A DNA stretch of 11,566 nt. Source: an uncultured Oscillospiraceae bacterium. GTDB lineage: Bacteria > Bacillota > Clostridia > Oscillospirales > Oscillospiraceae. The notes beneath the pieces were generated by a model. It saw only the letters and a program-made list of their open reading frames with translations. It was not told the origin of the DNA and ran no database searches. Location of the stretch: NCBI GenBank assembly GCA_900758315.1, contig CAAERF010000316.1:1-11566 (forward strand). The letters run 5' to 3'. A program made the position numbers and the translations under genes. Below, in pieces: positions 1 to 6,888 of this stretch (its first letter is position 1; every line of letters begins with the position of its first letter).

Positions 1-963
1 GATCGCCACAGCTATCTGGAACGGGAGGACGTCAAGGCATTTTTGCAGGGTGTCCGGGATATTAAGCACAACCGTGGTATCACCGGTGCGGAGCTGACCA
101 TTCCCAACGTCGTACTGACCATGATTCAGGAGCAGGTGGAGCGGGAATCCAAGCTGCGCAAGCATATCAACGTGGTCAGTGTGGGCGGCGCGTCCCGGCA
201 GACCATTTTGGGCGCTGCACCGGAGGCGTCCTGGGGCAAGATGTCCGCCGCCGTGACGGAGAAGGCCTTCTCCATCTACGCTGCCACTCTGGACGGCTTC
301 AAGGTATCCGCCGCGGTTCCCATTGACAACTACATCCTGGAGGACAGCGATGAGGCCCTGGCAACGGTGATCATCAACCAGCTGGGCAAGAGCCTGGCGA
401 AGGCATACGACCACGCGATTATCGGCTACGGCTCTGCCGGAGAGCATCCCATGGGCATCAGAGACCGGCTGGAGTCCGCTGCCGATCTGACCGGATACAC
501 CCAGAAAACGGACCGGCCCTTTGTGGACCTGAGCACCAGCAACGTGATTACCATCACGGGCAAGAGTGATGCGGCCCTGTTCAAAGCGCTTGTGGAAGCG
601 GCAGGCAACTGCAAGGCGGACTACTCCAACGGCGCCATGTTCTGGGCGATGACCACCAAGACCAAAACCAAGCTGGTCGCTGCGGCGCTGTCCATCAACG
701 CCGCCGGTGCGGTCACCGCCGGACTGAGTGACACCATGCCGGTGATCGGCGGCGCGATTGAGACGCTGGACAGCATTCTGGAGGACGATGTGATCATCGG
801 CGGCTATGGCGACGGCTACCTGATGGCGGAGCGGATGGGCGCCAAGTTCACCACCTCTGACCAGTACAAGTTCCTGGATGACCAGACTGTGTACATGGCC
901 ACCCAGCGCCTGGACGGTATGCCCATCATTCCGGAGGCATTCGTGGAAATCAAGCTGGCCTGA
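1..963 (+). CDS. Phage major capsid protein, HK97 fold (5' end missing)
   Basis: Main structural subunit of the icosahedral head, which assembles into hexamers and pentamers around the genome. The frame is open from base 1 (first residues DRHSYLERED) and ends with TGA at 961-963, so 320 codons are visible and the true start lies upstream; the in-frame TTG at 43 is only an internal codon. Family resemblance lies in the stretch around ITGAELTIPNVVL (about codons 27-39), the alternating strand and helix pattern that follows, and the segment near GKSLAKAYDHAIIGYGSAGEHPMGI, which is typical of HK97-like capsid proteins just after the spine helix. The visible part starts where the mature protein usually begins, so the missing part may be the delta/scaffolding domain and should be preceded by a protease and portal gene. 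The connector genes directly downstream fit this call. Confidence 0.9.
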   Translation, partial: DRHSYLEREDVKAFLQGVRDIKHNRGITGAELTIPNVVLTMIQEQVERESKLRKHINVVSVGGASRQTILGAAPEASWGKMSAAVTEKAFSIYAATLDGFKVSAAVPIDNYILEDSDEALATVIINQLGKSLAKAYDHAIIGYGSAGEHPMGIRDRLESAADLTGYTQKTDRPFVDLSTSNVITITGKSDAALFKALVEAAGNCKADYSNGAMFWAMTTKTKTKLVAAALSINAAGAVTAGLSDTMPVIGGAIETLDSILEDDVIIGGYGDGYLMAERMGAKFTTSDQYKFLDDQTVYMATQRLDGMPIIPEAFVEIKLA

Positions 964-980
964 TCTGAGGCGCTGCGTTC

Positions 981-1253
981 ATGGAAACGATTTTAAGTAT
1001 GGTCAAGCTGGACTTGCTCATCCCGCTGAGTGAAACGGCCTATGATGATCGGCTGTTGCAGTATATCGCCTCTGCGCAGGCGGAGCTGAAACGCCGCGGC
1101 ATTGTGCTGACGGAATCCGTGGACGACCAGAACCTTGTGGCGGTCTACGCTGCCTGGATGTGGCGTAACCGTCATAAGGGCGACGGGGAGCCGCGGATGA
1201 TCCAGTGGATGGTGCACAACCGGCTGATAAGCCAGAAGGGGGCGGTAGAGTGA
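981..1253 (+). CDS. Head-tail connector protein (gp6-like adaptor)
   Basis: A 90-residue, mostly helical protein directly after the capsid gene, the place where siphoviruses encode the adaptor ring that docks under the portal. Visible features are an N-terminal segment LDLLIPLSETAYDDRLLQYI, a charged helix around AQAELKRRGI, and a C-terminal helix with AVYAAWMWRNR. The pattern of a short DNA-packaging-type helical bundle with YDD near the start and an aromatic helix near the end matches HK97 gp6 or SPP1 gp15 type connectors. The start ATG at 981 has only a weak upstream purine run (TGAGG near 966-970), which may mean translation is partly coupled to the capsid gene that ends 17 bases earlier. 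Its stop overlaps the next start. The family call rests on size, position and pattern rather than on a diagnostic motif. Confidence 0.72.
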   Translation: METILSMVKLDLLIPLSETAYDDRLLQYIASAQAELKRRGIVLTESVDDQNLVAVYAAWMWRNRHKGDGEPRMIQWMVHNRLISQKGAVE

Positions 1254-1564
1254 CGGACACAGTCATTACCTTGATCGCGTTGGACAGCACCAAGGACCAA
1301 TACGGTGTACAGAAAGCGGCCGTTGAGACAGCACGGCACATTCCCTGTCAGCTGGAAAGTATCGTGAGCAGTGAATTTTTCAGATCCAAGCGGAATGGGA
1401 TCCGGAGCGAGTACAAGTTCCGGATGTTTGCGCCGGTGTACCGTGGAGAAACGGTGCTGGAGTACCAGGGGCGCCGTCTGAATGTGTATCGGACCTATCC
1501 GGACGGCGACTATATAGAGCTGTATGCCGGGAGCTATGAGGGAGGTGGCACAGATGGCACGTAA
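1250..1564 (+). CDS. Phage head closure / head-tail adaptor protein
   Basis: A 104-residue protein that probably forms the ring closing the connector channel after packaging and receiving the tail (SPP1 gp16 or HK97 gp7 type role). I chose the GTG start at 1250: it overlaps the previous stop as GTGA and has a purine-rich site (AAGGGGG) at about 1234-1240. An upstream ATG at 1205 is also in frame but would overlap the connector gene by 49 bases and has no better ribosome site. The protein is rich in beta strands. Its end, with LNVYRTYPDGDYIELYAGSYEGG, is the kind of strand-turn-strand seen at the C-terminus of phage head-tail adaptors. It is followed by the gp10-like gene with an 11-base overlap, which supports the assignment. 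Confidence 0.75.
   Translation: MTDTVITLIALDSTKDQYGVQKAAVETARHIPCQLESIVSSEFFRSKRNGIRSEYKFRMFAPVYRGETVLEYQGRRLNVYRTYPDGDYIELYAGSYEGGGTDGT
1541..1556 (+). promoter_or_regulatory. Ribosome binding site deciding the start of the gp10-like gene
   Basis: GGAGG at 1541-1545 lies 8 bases before the ATG at 1554-1556. It places the start inside the end of the head closure gene and argues against an earlier in-frame start near 1524, which has no comparable site. Confidence 0.7.
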
Positions 1565-1931
1565 GAGCGCGATCAACATTTCCGATGAGATCGACAAGAT
1601 TGCGTCCCAATATGTGGGAAATGCAAACGCTGCCATTTTGCGATCGGCCAAGAAGGCAGCCGCGGCTGCTGCCAAGGAGCTGCGCAGCGAATCCCCCAAG
1701 CGGACGGGCGCCTACGCGGATGACTGGACCTATACCACACGTGGTGATCACGTTGTCGTGTATAACCGCAAGCACTACCAGCTGACGCACCTGCTGGAAC
1801 ACGGTCACCAGCTCCGGGCAGGTGGCCGCACAGTGGGCAGCGTCGCACCCCAAATTCACATTGCGCCGGTGGAGCGGCGAGCGGGTGAGAAGTTCCTGCA
1901 ACTGACGATGAAGGAGATGGGACAGGCATGA
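1554..1931 (+). CDS. HK97 gp10-like head-tail / tail component
   Basis: A 125-residue protein of the HK97 gp10-like family, found between the head closure and tail terminator genes of many siphoviruses and involved in head-tail joining or tail completion. Hallmarks are visible in order: an Ala-rich helix at about residues 26-43, the segment SPKRTGAYADDWTY (47-60), LTHLLEHGH (77-85) followed by a Gly/Arg turn, and QIHIAPVE (100-107) leading to a final helix. These match the family pattern of a P-x-x-T-G segment, an L-E-x-G-H box and a P-H-I-x-P-A-like box. The ATG at 1554 was chosen because of the well-spaced GGAGG. The final ATGA overlaps the next start by four bases. Confidence 0.87.
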   Translation: MARKSAINISDEIDKIASQYVGNANAAILRSAKKAAAAAAKELRSESPKRTGAYADDWTYTTRGDHVVVYNRKHYQLTHLLEHGHQLRAGGRTVGSVAPQIHIAPVERRAGEKFLQLTMKEMGQA

Positions 1932-2278
1932 CCTATGAGCAGATTACAGAGCTGGTCAGCGAGCTTGCCGGTACGCTGCCCTACTGTTATGGTGCGTTCG
2001 CCGGCACGAAGGCCCAGCCGGTCCCATCGGCGGATCCCGGGTACATCGTCTATTTCTTTGACCAGTCTGACGATGTATTCGCAGACAATGTCAATGCGGT
2101 GAAGATTCGGAAATTGAACATCGAATACTACACCGAATACAAAAACTTCCAGAAGGAAGCGGAAATAGAGGCCCTGCTGCTGCGCCACAAAATTCCCTTT
2201 ACACGATTCGAAGCCTATGTCGACAGCGAACGCTGCTGGCAGATCGCATATGAGAGCGAGGTTATCATCCATGAGTGA
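1928..2278 (+). CDS. Tail terminator / tail completion protein
   Basis: A 116-residue protein at the position of the tail terminator, the ring that stops tube growth at the length set by the tape measure and forms the tail side of the head-tail joint. It starts at the ATG of an ATGA overlap with the gp10-like gene, with AAGGAG at 1911-1916. Features are an N-terminal helix, then PYCYGAF (residues 17-23), a strand PGYIVYFFDQSDDVFADN, a strand KLNIEYYTEYKN, a helix FQKEAEIEALLLRH, and a last strand CWQIAYESEV. This helix-strand-strand-helix-strand order is shared by terminator-like proteins of Firmicutes phages. No single catalytic or binding residue identifies it; the call rests on fold pattern, size and its place immediately before the major tail protein. 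Confidence 0.72.
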   Translation: MTYEQITELVSELAGTLPYCYGAFAGTKAQPVPSADPGYIVYFFDQSDDVFADNVNAVKIRKLNIEYYTEYKNFQKEAEIEALLLRHKIPFTRFEAYVDSERCWQIAYESEVIIHE

Positions 2279-2858
2279 ACAGAAAAATAAAGTCAAATAC
2301 GGCCTTTGCAATACGCACTACGCACCTCTGACCGTAACCACAGGAGAGGACGGCAAGACCACCTATTCCTATAGCACGCCGGTGCCCATGCTCGGCTCCG
2401 TGGAGCTGTCCATGGAGGCCCAGGGAGAGGTCACGAAGAAGCGGGCAGATAATGTGGACTTCTTTGTATCCGTCTCCAACAATGGATATGAGGGCGACCT
2501 GACCATGACCCTGGTCCCGAAGAGTTTTCGCACGGATATTCTGGGCGAGGTAGAGTCCACGGATGGTTTGGTTTCCGAGTATGGCAACATTACCCCAAAG
2601 CCCTTTGCCCTGCTCTTCCAGTTTGAGGGTGATGCTACTGCCACCCGTTATGTGCTGTACAACTGCAAGTGTACCCGGCCCAATATCGCCAGCGCCACCA
2701 CAGAGGAGACCATTGAAACCCAGGACGACTCCATGACCATTACCGCTTCTCCGCGGATCAGTGACAGTCTGGTCAAGGCGTTTTGTGAACCGTCTGCAAG
2801 CGCCTATGAAACCTGGTTTTCCAAGGTGCATGAACCGGGTGAGGCCGCATCTGCATAA
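2271..2858 (+). CDS. Major tail tube protein
   Basis: A 195-residue protein resembling the phi13-type major tail proteins, whose hexamer rings stack into the tail tube. The start ATG at 2271 overlaps the preceding gene by 8 bases and has a modest GCGAGG site at 2256-2261; an earlier in-frame start near 2217 would run deep into the terminator gene. Typical pieces are KYGLCNTHYAPLT near the N-terminus, GSVELSMEAQGE and NNGYEGDLTMTLVPKSF in the middle, and PFALLFQFEGD followed by TRYVLYNCKCTRPN toward the end. This is the usual beta-barrel tube protein pattern with the conserved GYEG-like turn. No C-terminal Ig-like decoration domain is present. A strong hairpin follows the stop codon, as expected for a highly expressed gene that needs more product than its neighbours. 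Confidence 0.88.
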   Translation: MSEQKNKVKYGLCNTHYAPLTVTTGEDGKTTYSYSTPVPMLGSVELSMEAQGEVTKKRADNVDFFVSVSNNGYEGDLTMTLVPKSFRTDILGEVESTDGLVSEYGNITPKPFALLFQFEGDATATRYVLYNCKCTRPNIASATTEETIETQDDSMTITASPRISDSLVKAFCEPSASAYETWFSKVHEPGEAASA

Positions 2859-2868
2859 CCGGAATTTC

Positions 2869-2897
2869 GCCGCGTCTGCGTATCACGCGGACGCGGC
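2869..2897 (+). terminator. GC-rich hairpin after the major tail gene, possible weak terminator or mRNA stabiliser
   Basis: Bases 2869-2880 and 2886-2897 form a 12-bp stem with one G-U pair (2877/2889) and a 5-base loop TATCA. A further GGAA/TTCC pairing (2861-2864 with 2901-2904) could extend it across a small internal loop. The hairpin sits in the only sizeable intergenic gap. The bases after it (TATTTCC) are not a strong U-run, so it is more likely a partial attenuator, an RNA processing or stability element, or a structure that lowers expression of downstream genes relative to the tube protein. The stem is read directly from the sequence; its function is inferred. Confidence 0.5.
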
Positions 2898-2920
2898 TAT
2901 TTCCAAACGATCAACATTTA

Positions 2921-2937
2921 TGGAGGGATGAGAGATG
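2921..2937 (+). promoter_or_regulatory. Ribosome binding site of the tail assembly chaperone
   Basis: TGGAGGG at 2920-2926 lies 8 bases before the ATG at 2935. Because this gene follows a gap rather than an overlap, this site fixes its start independently of the upstream gene. Confidence 0.7.
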
Positions 2938-3306
2938 ACCAGAACGATCACGATCGGCGAAAAGCCGGTCATGATGACTGCAACTGCTTCCACAAGCTAT
3001 CGCTTCAAGCAGATTTTTCATGCTGACCTGCTGAAGAATATCGCTCTGCTTCAAAATGCGGATGACGACACGCGGGGGGCGGAAATGGCCGATACATTGA
3101 CAAAGCTGGCCTATGTGATGCAGGCCCAGGCGGGCAATGCGGATATGGCAAAGCTGAATGAGGACACGTTTATGACGTGGCTGGACGAGTATGCTCCCAT
3201 GGACTTCATCAACCAGGAGACGATGAATGCGGTGCTGGGCCTGTTCAATGGGGATGAGCCGGATGTGGAGGCAAAAAAAAACGAGCCGGTACCACCCGGG
3301 AATTGA
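2935..3306 (+). CDS. Tail assembly chaperone, short form (gpG-like)
   Basis: A 123-residue protein that, by position between the tube protein and tape measure and by its frameshift, is the siphovirus tail assembly chaperone. It is expected to coat the tape measure and recruit tube subunits, and it is not normally part of the virion. Visible parts are an N-terminal strand region (TRTITIGEKPVMMTATA), then SYRFKQIFHADLLKN and helices through TDTLTKLAYVMQAQA-type sequence (actual residues ADTLTKLAYVMQAQA), and a helical end near DFINQETMNAVLGLFNG. The tail of the short form is an Asp/Glu/Lys/Pro-rich linker that begins just before the slippery A-run and ends in TGA at 3304-3306. A longer product is made by -1 frameshifting. 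No close functional motif exists in this family, so context carries most of the weight. Confidence 0.85.
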   Translation: MTRTITIGEKPVMMTATASTSYRFKQIFHADLLKNIALLQNADDDTRGAEMADTLTKLAYVMQAQAGNADMAKLNEDTFMTWLDEYAPMDFINQETMNAVLGLFNGDEPDVEAKKNEPVPPGN

Positions 3307-3476
3307 CCACTCCGCTGTTTGTACTCCGGTGCTTGCAGCTGGGTCTCACCCTGTCCGACCTGGATCAGCTGGATTACAGCTTTGTGCTGGATATGATGAC
3401 GGAGAGCGACAACGACAGCTACAACTACCCGCGCAGGGCGACGCAGGCGGACTTTGACCGATTTAAGAGAGGCTGA
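2935..3476 (+). CDS. Tail assembly chaperone, long frameshifted form (gpG-T-like)
   Basis: The -1 frameshift product of the chaperone gene. Ribosomes read 2935 to the A-run at 3273-3281, slip back one base and continue in the -1 frame from the codon CGA at 3282 to TGA at 3474-3476, giving about 180 residues: 116 shared or slip-site residues plus a 64-residue extension. I translated the extension by hand and it is stop-free. It begins RAGTTRELTTPLFVL and ends with DYSFVLDMMTE and then YNYPRRATQADFDRF. That ending (helix, acidic loop, Tyr, Pro, A-T-Q-x-D-F-D) is the form commonly seen in T-domain extensions of Firmicutes phage chaperones, where the domain binds the tape measure. The extension has no well-placed start of its own, and its stop lies 2 bases before the tape measure ATG, as expected for a coupled order. 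Confidence 0.87.
3273..3282 (+). promoter_or_regulatory. Programmed -1 frameshift site (nine A followed by C)
   Basis: Nine consecutive A (3273-3281) give two valid slippery heptamers in the chaperone frame: A AAA AAA at 3273-3279 and A AAA AAC at 3276-3282. Both lead to the same -1 extension. An SD-like GGAGG at 3267-3271 lies just upstream, and a short possible stem (CCGG at 3286-3289 with CCGG at 3296-3299) lies just downstream; these are candidate stimulators but weak on their own. The frame-0 stop at 3304-3306 is 22 bases after the site. Confidence 0.85.
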
Positions 3477-3478
3477 CT

Positions 3479-6400
3479 ATGGCGGCAAAAAGTATCAAAG
3501 GCATTACAATCGAATTCGACGGCGATACCAGCAAGCTGGAAAAATCGTTGAGCGCACTCGGATCCGCTGCGAACAGGACCTCGAAGGAGCTGAAAAGCAT
3601 CAACAGTGGCCTGAAATTCGATCCACACAACGTGACCCTTCTGAGCAATAAGCAAGAGGTGTTGTCCCAGCGCATCGCGGACAGCAAGGAAAAGGTGGAC
3701 AAGCTGAAACAGGCTCAGAATGAGCTGGCCAACGCCAAACAGCAGGACCCGAAAAAAATCCGACTTGTCACCACGGAACTGGCCAGGGAAGAGGGCCGTC
3801 TGAAGAATCTGAAAAAGGAATATGCGGAGGCTGCTGCGGCGGCGTCCAAGTATACCAAGATCTCGGATAAGCTCAGCGGAGTCAGTAAAAAGCTGGATGG
3901 TATCACGTCTAAGCTCAATGGAGTTTCGGCAGCTGCAAGCGCAATAATCGGCGGGTCATCCAAATTCGCCATGGATGCGGAGACCAACTTGGGAAAGGTC
4001 AACTCCATTCTGGGCCTAAGCGGCGCGGAGTGGGAGCGCTATGAGGCATCCCTGAAGCAGGGCGCCAATGACATCGGAAAATCCTATGAGGAGTATGCGG
4101 ATGCGGCCTACCAGGCGATCTCCGCAAGCGTGGATGCGGGTGATGTCACAAAATTTCTTGCGAAATCTGCCACCTTGGCCAAAGCCGGTATCACGGACCA
4201 GTCTACAGCCACCGACCTGTTGACCACCGTGCTCAACAGCTACGGCAAGACATTGAAGGACGTTGACCACATCAATGATGCGCTCATCAAGACTCAGAAC
4301 GATGGCAAGGTAACGGTAAACGAGCTGGGTCAGTACATGGGTAAGGTGATTCCCACGGCATCCGCCTACCATGTCAGCCTGGATGAACTGTGTGCGTCCT
4401 ATGCGCTGCTGACCAAGAACGGTGTTAATGTGGCCGACTCCACGACCAACTTGAAGAGCATGTTCAGCGAGCTGGGAAAGAGCGGCAGTATTTCGGACAA
4501 GGTGTTGCAAAACATCACCGGAAAGAGCTTTCCGGAACTGATTGCCAGTGGCTCCACTGTAGGGGATGTGCTTGGCATCCTGAATGCTGAGGCCAAGAAG
4601 AACGGCAAAAGCATTATGAGCATGTTTGCCAAGACAAATGCCCAGTCCGCAGCCTACAACCTGGTCAAGGAAGGTGCCTCCGGGTACAACGAAGAGCTGA
4701 AGAAGATTCAGAATTCCTCCGGCCTGGCGGAGTCTGCCGCCGAGGAAATGGGGAATACCACCCAGGGGAAGCTGACGAAGGCCATCAATGAGGCAAAGAA
4801 CGCGTTTAGCGATCTGGGTGCCGGCGTGCTGCCGATCCTCTCCAGCATTGCGGAAAAGCTGACCGGTCCCATTAAAAAATTTCAGGCGCTGGACGACAAG
4901 ACCAAGGAGTGGATTGCCACTGCTCTGCTGGTCACTGCGGCAGCCAGCCCGGTCCTGTCTACGCTGAGCAAGATCACGTCGATCGGGTCCTCTGCCGCCG
5001 GTGCGATGGCAAAACTCAGTGGCAAGCTCAAGGCCGCGTCCGCCCTGAGCAGCGGCGGCGCAACTATCTTTGGCAAGCTTGGGGCAGCACTGGGTGGAAT
5101 CTCCCTCCCTGTGGCCGGCGTTGTCGCCGGGATTGCCGCGCTGATCGGCGCGTTTGTTTACCTCTGGAATACAAACGACGATTTCAGGAAGAACATCCTG
5201 GAGACGTGGGGCAAGATCAAGGAGACGGTATCAAACTTCTGTCAGGATATTGTGGACCGGATCAATGCCCTTGGCTTCGACTTTGAGGACATCACGGAGG
5301 TGATCAAAGCCGCGTGGGATGGACTCTGTTCCATTCTGGCGCCCATTTTCGAGGGAGCGTTCAGCGCGATCTCCACCGTGCTGTCTACGGTGCTGGGCGT
5401 GATTACCGGCATCCTGGACACCTGGGGAGCAGTGTTCAGCGGAGACTGGTCCGGTGTGTGGGAGGGCATCTGCGGTATCTTCAGCTCTATATGGGACGGA
5501 GTGACCGGCTTGTTTTCCAACAACCTGGAGACGCTCAAAGGTGTGGCGGATGCAGTTCTGGGCTGGTTCGGCACCAGCTGGGAAGAGGGCTGGCAGTCAG
5601 TAAAGGACTTTTTTACCAGTCTTTTTTCGGATCTCTCCTCCTTCTGGTCGGAAACCTGGGGCAGTATCAAAGAAAATACCTCAGCGGCAGGCAGTGAAAT
5701 TCAGGCGTCTCTCTCTGAGACATGGGACGGCATCGTGTCCTTTTTCACGGAGAAGTGGAACAGCATCAAAGAGTCTGCCTCGACTGGAGTCAGCTCCATT
5801 CAGAGCAGTGTGTCCGGCGGATTTACAACACTGCAAAGTATCGTGACGAGTGTGTGGAACAGGATCCAGACTTCGATTGTTACCACGCTGACCAACGCCA
5901 AAAACAAGGCGGTTGGCATTGTGACCGGCCTGAAATCCTCTGTGACAAATGCCTTTAATGGCGTCCTGTCTACAGCGTCCAGCGTGTTCAACCGTGTGAA
6001 AACTGCAATCACCACACCGGTCAATGCGGCAAAGGACACGATCAGTAAGGCTGTTGGAAAAATCAGCGGTTTTTTCTCCGGTCTGAAATTAAAGATTCCG
6101 AGTATCAGTATGCCAAAGCTGCCCCATTTTTCCGTGTCAACGAAACACTTTTCCAAGGGACCGTTTGATTTCAACTACCCATCCGGCATCAGCGTCAAGT
6201 GGTACGCAAAGGCGATGCAGAACGGTGCGATTCTCAACAGTCCGACCATCTTTGGGATGCAGAATGGAAAACTCCTGGGCGCGGGAGAAGCGGGTCCGGA
6301 GGTGGTTGTCGGCGCCAGCAGTTTGAGCCAGCTGATTCAGCAGTCGGTCAATGCCGCCGGAAACAGTATCGCATCCGCCGTTGCCACTGCGGCCCGTATG

Positions 6401-6514
6401 GGCACTGCGGCGCCGGGAGATATTCACCTCAACGTGTACCTGTACCCGTCCGGACCCAAAATGGGTGAGACCATCGTCAGGACCTACGATACCTACAAAA
6501 GGAGGCTGGGATAA
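3479..6514 (+). CDS. Tail tape measure protein
   Basis: A 1011-residue protein that sets tail length and is ejected with the DNA. The ATG at 3479 has AAGAGAGG at 3465-3472. The N-terminus (IKGITIEFDGDTSKL) and a coiled coil at about residues 55-125 are typical. A TP901-type core follows at about residues 160-400, with the characteristic run of Ala/Ser-rich helices and the segment YALLTKNGVNVADSTTNLKS. Hydrophobic segments occur at about 480-496 and 541-563 (ISLPVAGVVAGIAALIGAF), candidates for membrane insertion during ejection. Residues 569-866 form a long 11-residue periodic helix region. The C-terminus carries NSPTIFGMQNGKLLGAGEAGPEVVVG, a motif common at the end of Gram-positive phage tape measures. 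I see no peptidase or lysozyme domain. At roughly 0.15 nm per residue, as known for tape measures in general, the tail would be about 150 nm (inference). The end overlaps the next ATG by one base. Confidence 0.95.
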   Translation: MAAKSIKGITIEFDGDTSKLEKSLSALGSAANRTSKELKSINSGLKFDPHNVTLLSNKQEVLSQRIADSKEKVDKLKQAQNELANAKQQDPKKIRLVTTELAREEGRLKNLKKEYAEAAAAASKYTKISDKLSGVSKKLDGITSKLNGVSAAASAIIGGSSKFAMDAETNLGKVNSILGLSGAEWERYEASLKQGANDIGKSYEEYADAAYQAISASVDAGDVTKFLAKSATLAKAGITDQSTATDLLTTVLNSYGKTLKDVDHINDALIKTQNDGKVTVNELGQYMGKVIPTASAYHVSLDELCASYALLTKNGVNVADSTTNLKSMFSELGKSGSISDKVLQNITGKSFPELIASGSTVGDVLGILNAEAKKNGKSIMSMFAKTNAQSAAYNLVKEGASGYNEELKKIQNSSGLAESAAEEMGNTTQGKLTKAINEAKNAFSDLGAGVLPILSSIAEKLTGPIKKFQALDDKTKEWIATALLVTAAASPVLSTLSKITSIGSSAAGAMAKLSGKLKAASALSSGGATIFGKLGAALGGISLPVAGVVAGIAALIGAFVYLWNTNDDFRKNILETWGKIKETVSNFCQDIVDRINALGFDFEDITEVIKAAWDGLCSILAPIFEGAFSAISTVLSTVLGVITGILDTWGAVFSGDWSGVWEGICGIFSSIWDGVTGLFSNNLETLKGVADAVLGWFGTSWEEGWQSVKDFFTSLFSDLSSFWSETWGSIKENTSAAGSEIQASLSETWDGIVSFFTEKWNSIKESASTGVSSIQSSVSGGFTTLQSIVTSVWNRIQTSIVTTLTNAKNKAVGIVTGLKSSVTNAFNGVLSTASSVFNRVKTAITTPVNAAKDTISKAVGKISGFFSGLKLKIPSISMPKLPHFSVSTKHFSKGPFDFNYPSGISVKWYAKAMQNGAILNSPTIFGMQNGKLLGAGEAGPEVVVGASSLSQLIQQSVNAAGNSIASAVATAARMGTAAPGDIHLNVYLYPSGPKMGETIVRTYDTYKRRLG
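5183..6076 (+). repeat. Hendecad (11-residue, 33-base) periodic region inside the tape measure
   Basis: Residues 569-866 keep a hydrophobic pattern with spacings 4-3-4, repeating every 11 residues about 27 times. Examples of one position are W661, W672, L683, L694, W705, F716, W727, W749, W760, F782, W793, F826, F837 and V859; a second position gives I664, V675, F697, L719, I730, I741, I752, I763, I774. The repeats are not identical at DNA level; the periodicity is in the protein. Hendecads usually form long straight or slightly right-handed helical bundles. Short near-identical pieces such as WGSIKE (727-732) and WNSIKE (760-765) are exactly three units apart, suggesting ancestral duplication. 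Confidence 0.75.
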
Positions 6515-6888
6515 TGGCGCATTTCACCACAATTACCGTCAACGATCATGCCATCTGGGCGCCCAATGAGATGGAGATGAAGCGGGAGGCCGTGTATGCG
6601 GGGGAGTACACTACCTGTACCGGCAAGGTGATCGCGGATCAGATCGGCTGGCGCTACTCCGATATGAATCTGCAGTGGGACAGCCTGCCAGAGGTCATGC
6701 TCAACCTGCTGCTGGACGGCTATGGCAGTCAGGGAACCATCACATTTCTGGACGCGGATGGGGAGCACACTGAGGCGTTTATTCCGATCAGCTATGCCAA
6801 CAGCCGCACCCGATTCACCGGACCGGATGGTAGGCCCATGTGGGATAACGTGCAGATGGAGGTGCGTTTTTTGAATGTCCACAATTGA
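6514..6888 (+). CDS. Small tail-tip protein at the distal tail (Dit) position, function uncertain
   Basis: A 124-residue protein directly after the tape measure, where siphoviruses encode the distal tail protein or a gpM-like minor tail protein that links the tube to the hub. It starts at the ATG of a TAATG overlap and has an excellent AAAAGGAGG at 6497-6505, 8 bases before the start. It is predicted mostly beta: FTTITVNDHAIWAP at the N-terminus, GKVIADQIGWRYSDMNLQWDSLPEVMLNLLLDGYG in the middle (written here in overlapping pieces GKVIADQIGWRYSD and LPEVMLNLLLDGYG), and MWDNVQMEVRFLNVHN at the end. It is half the length of a classical Dit (about 250 residues) and lacks a visible galectin-like C-terminal domain. 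It could be a reduced Dit or a separate minor tail protein; structure prediction would decide. Confidence 0.6.
   Translation: MAHFTTITVNDHAIWAPNEMEMKREAVYAGEYTTCTGKVIADQIGWRYSDMNLQWDSLPEVMLNLLLDGYGSQGTITFLDADGEHTEAFIPISYANSRTRFTGPDGRPMWDNVQMEVRFLNVHN

Noticed and set aside
43..963. TTG at 43 as the start of the capsid gene
   Set aside because: The same frame is open and protein-like back to base 1, and there is no ribosome site before the TTG; the gene is simply cut by the window edge.
3097..3117. TTGACA with a later TATGTG as a possible promoter in the chaperone gene
   Set aside because: The spacing between the two boxes is only about 9 bases and there is no good -10 box at 16-18 bases.
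3227..3457. A short + strand open frame overlapping the end of the chaperone gene
   Set aside because: It is in the +1 frame, not the -1 frame used by the chaperone extension, and its translation has no resemblance to the T-domain.
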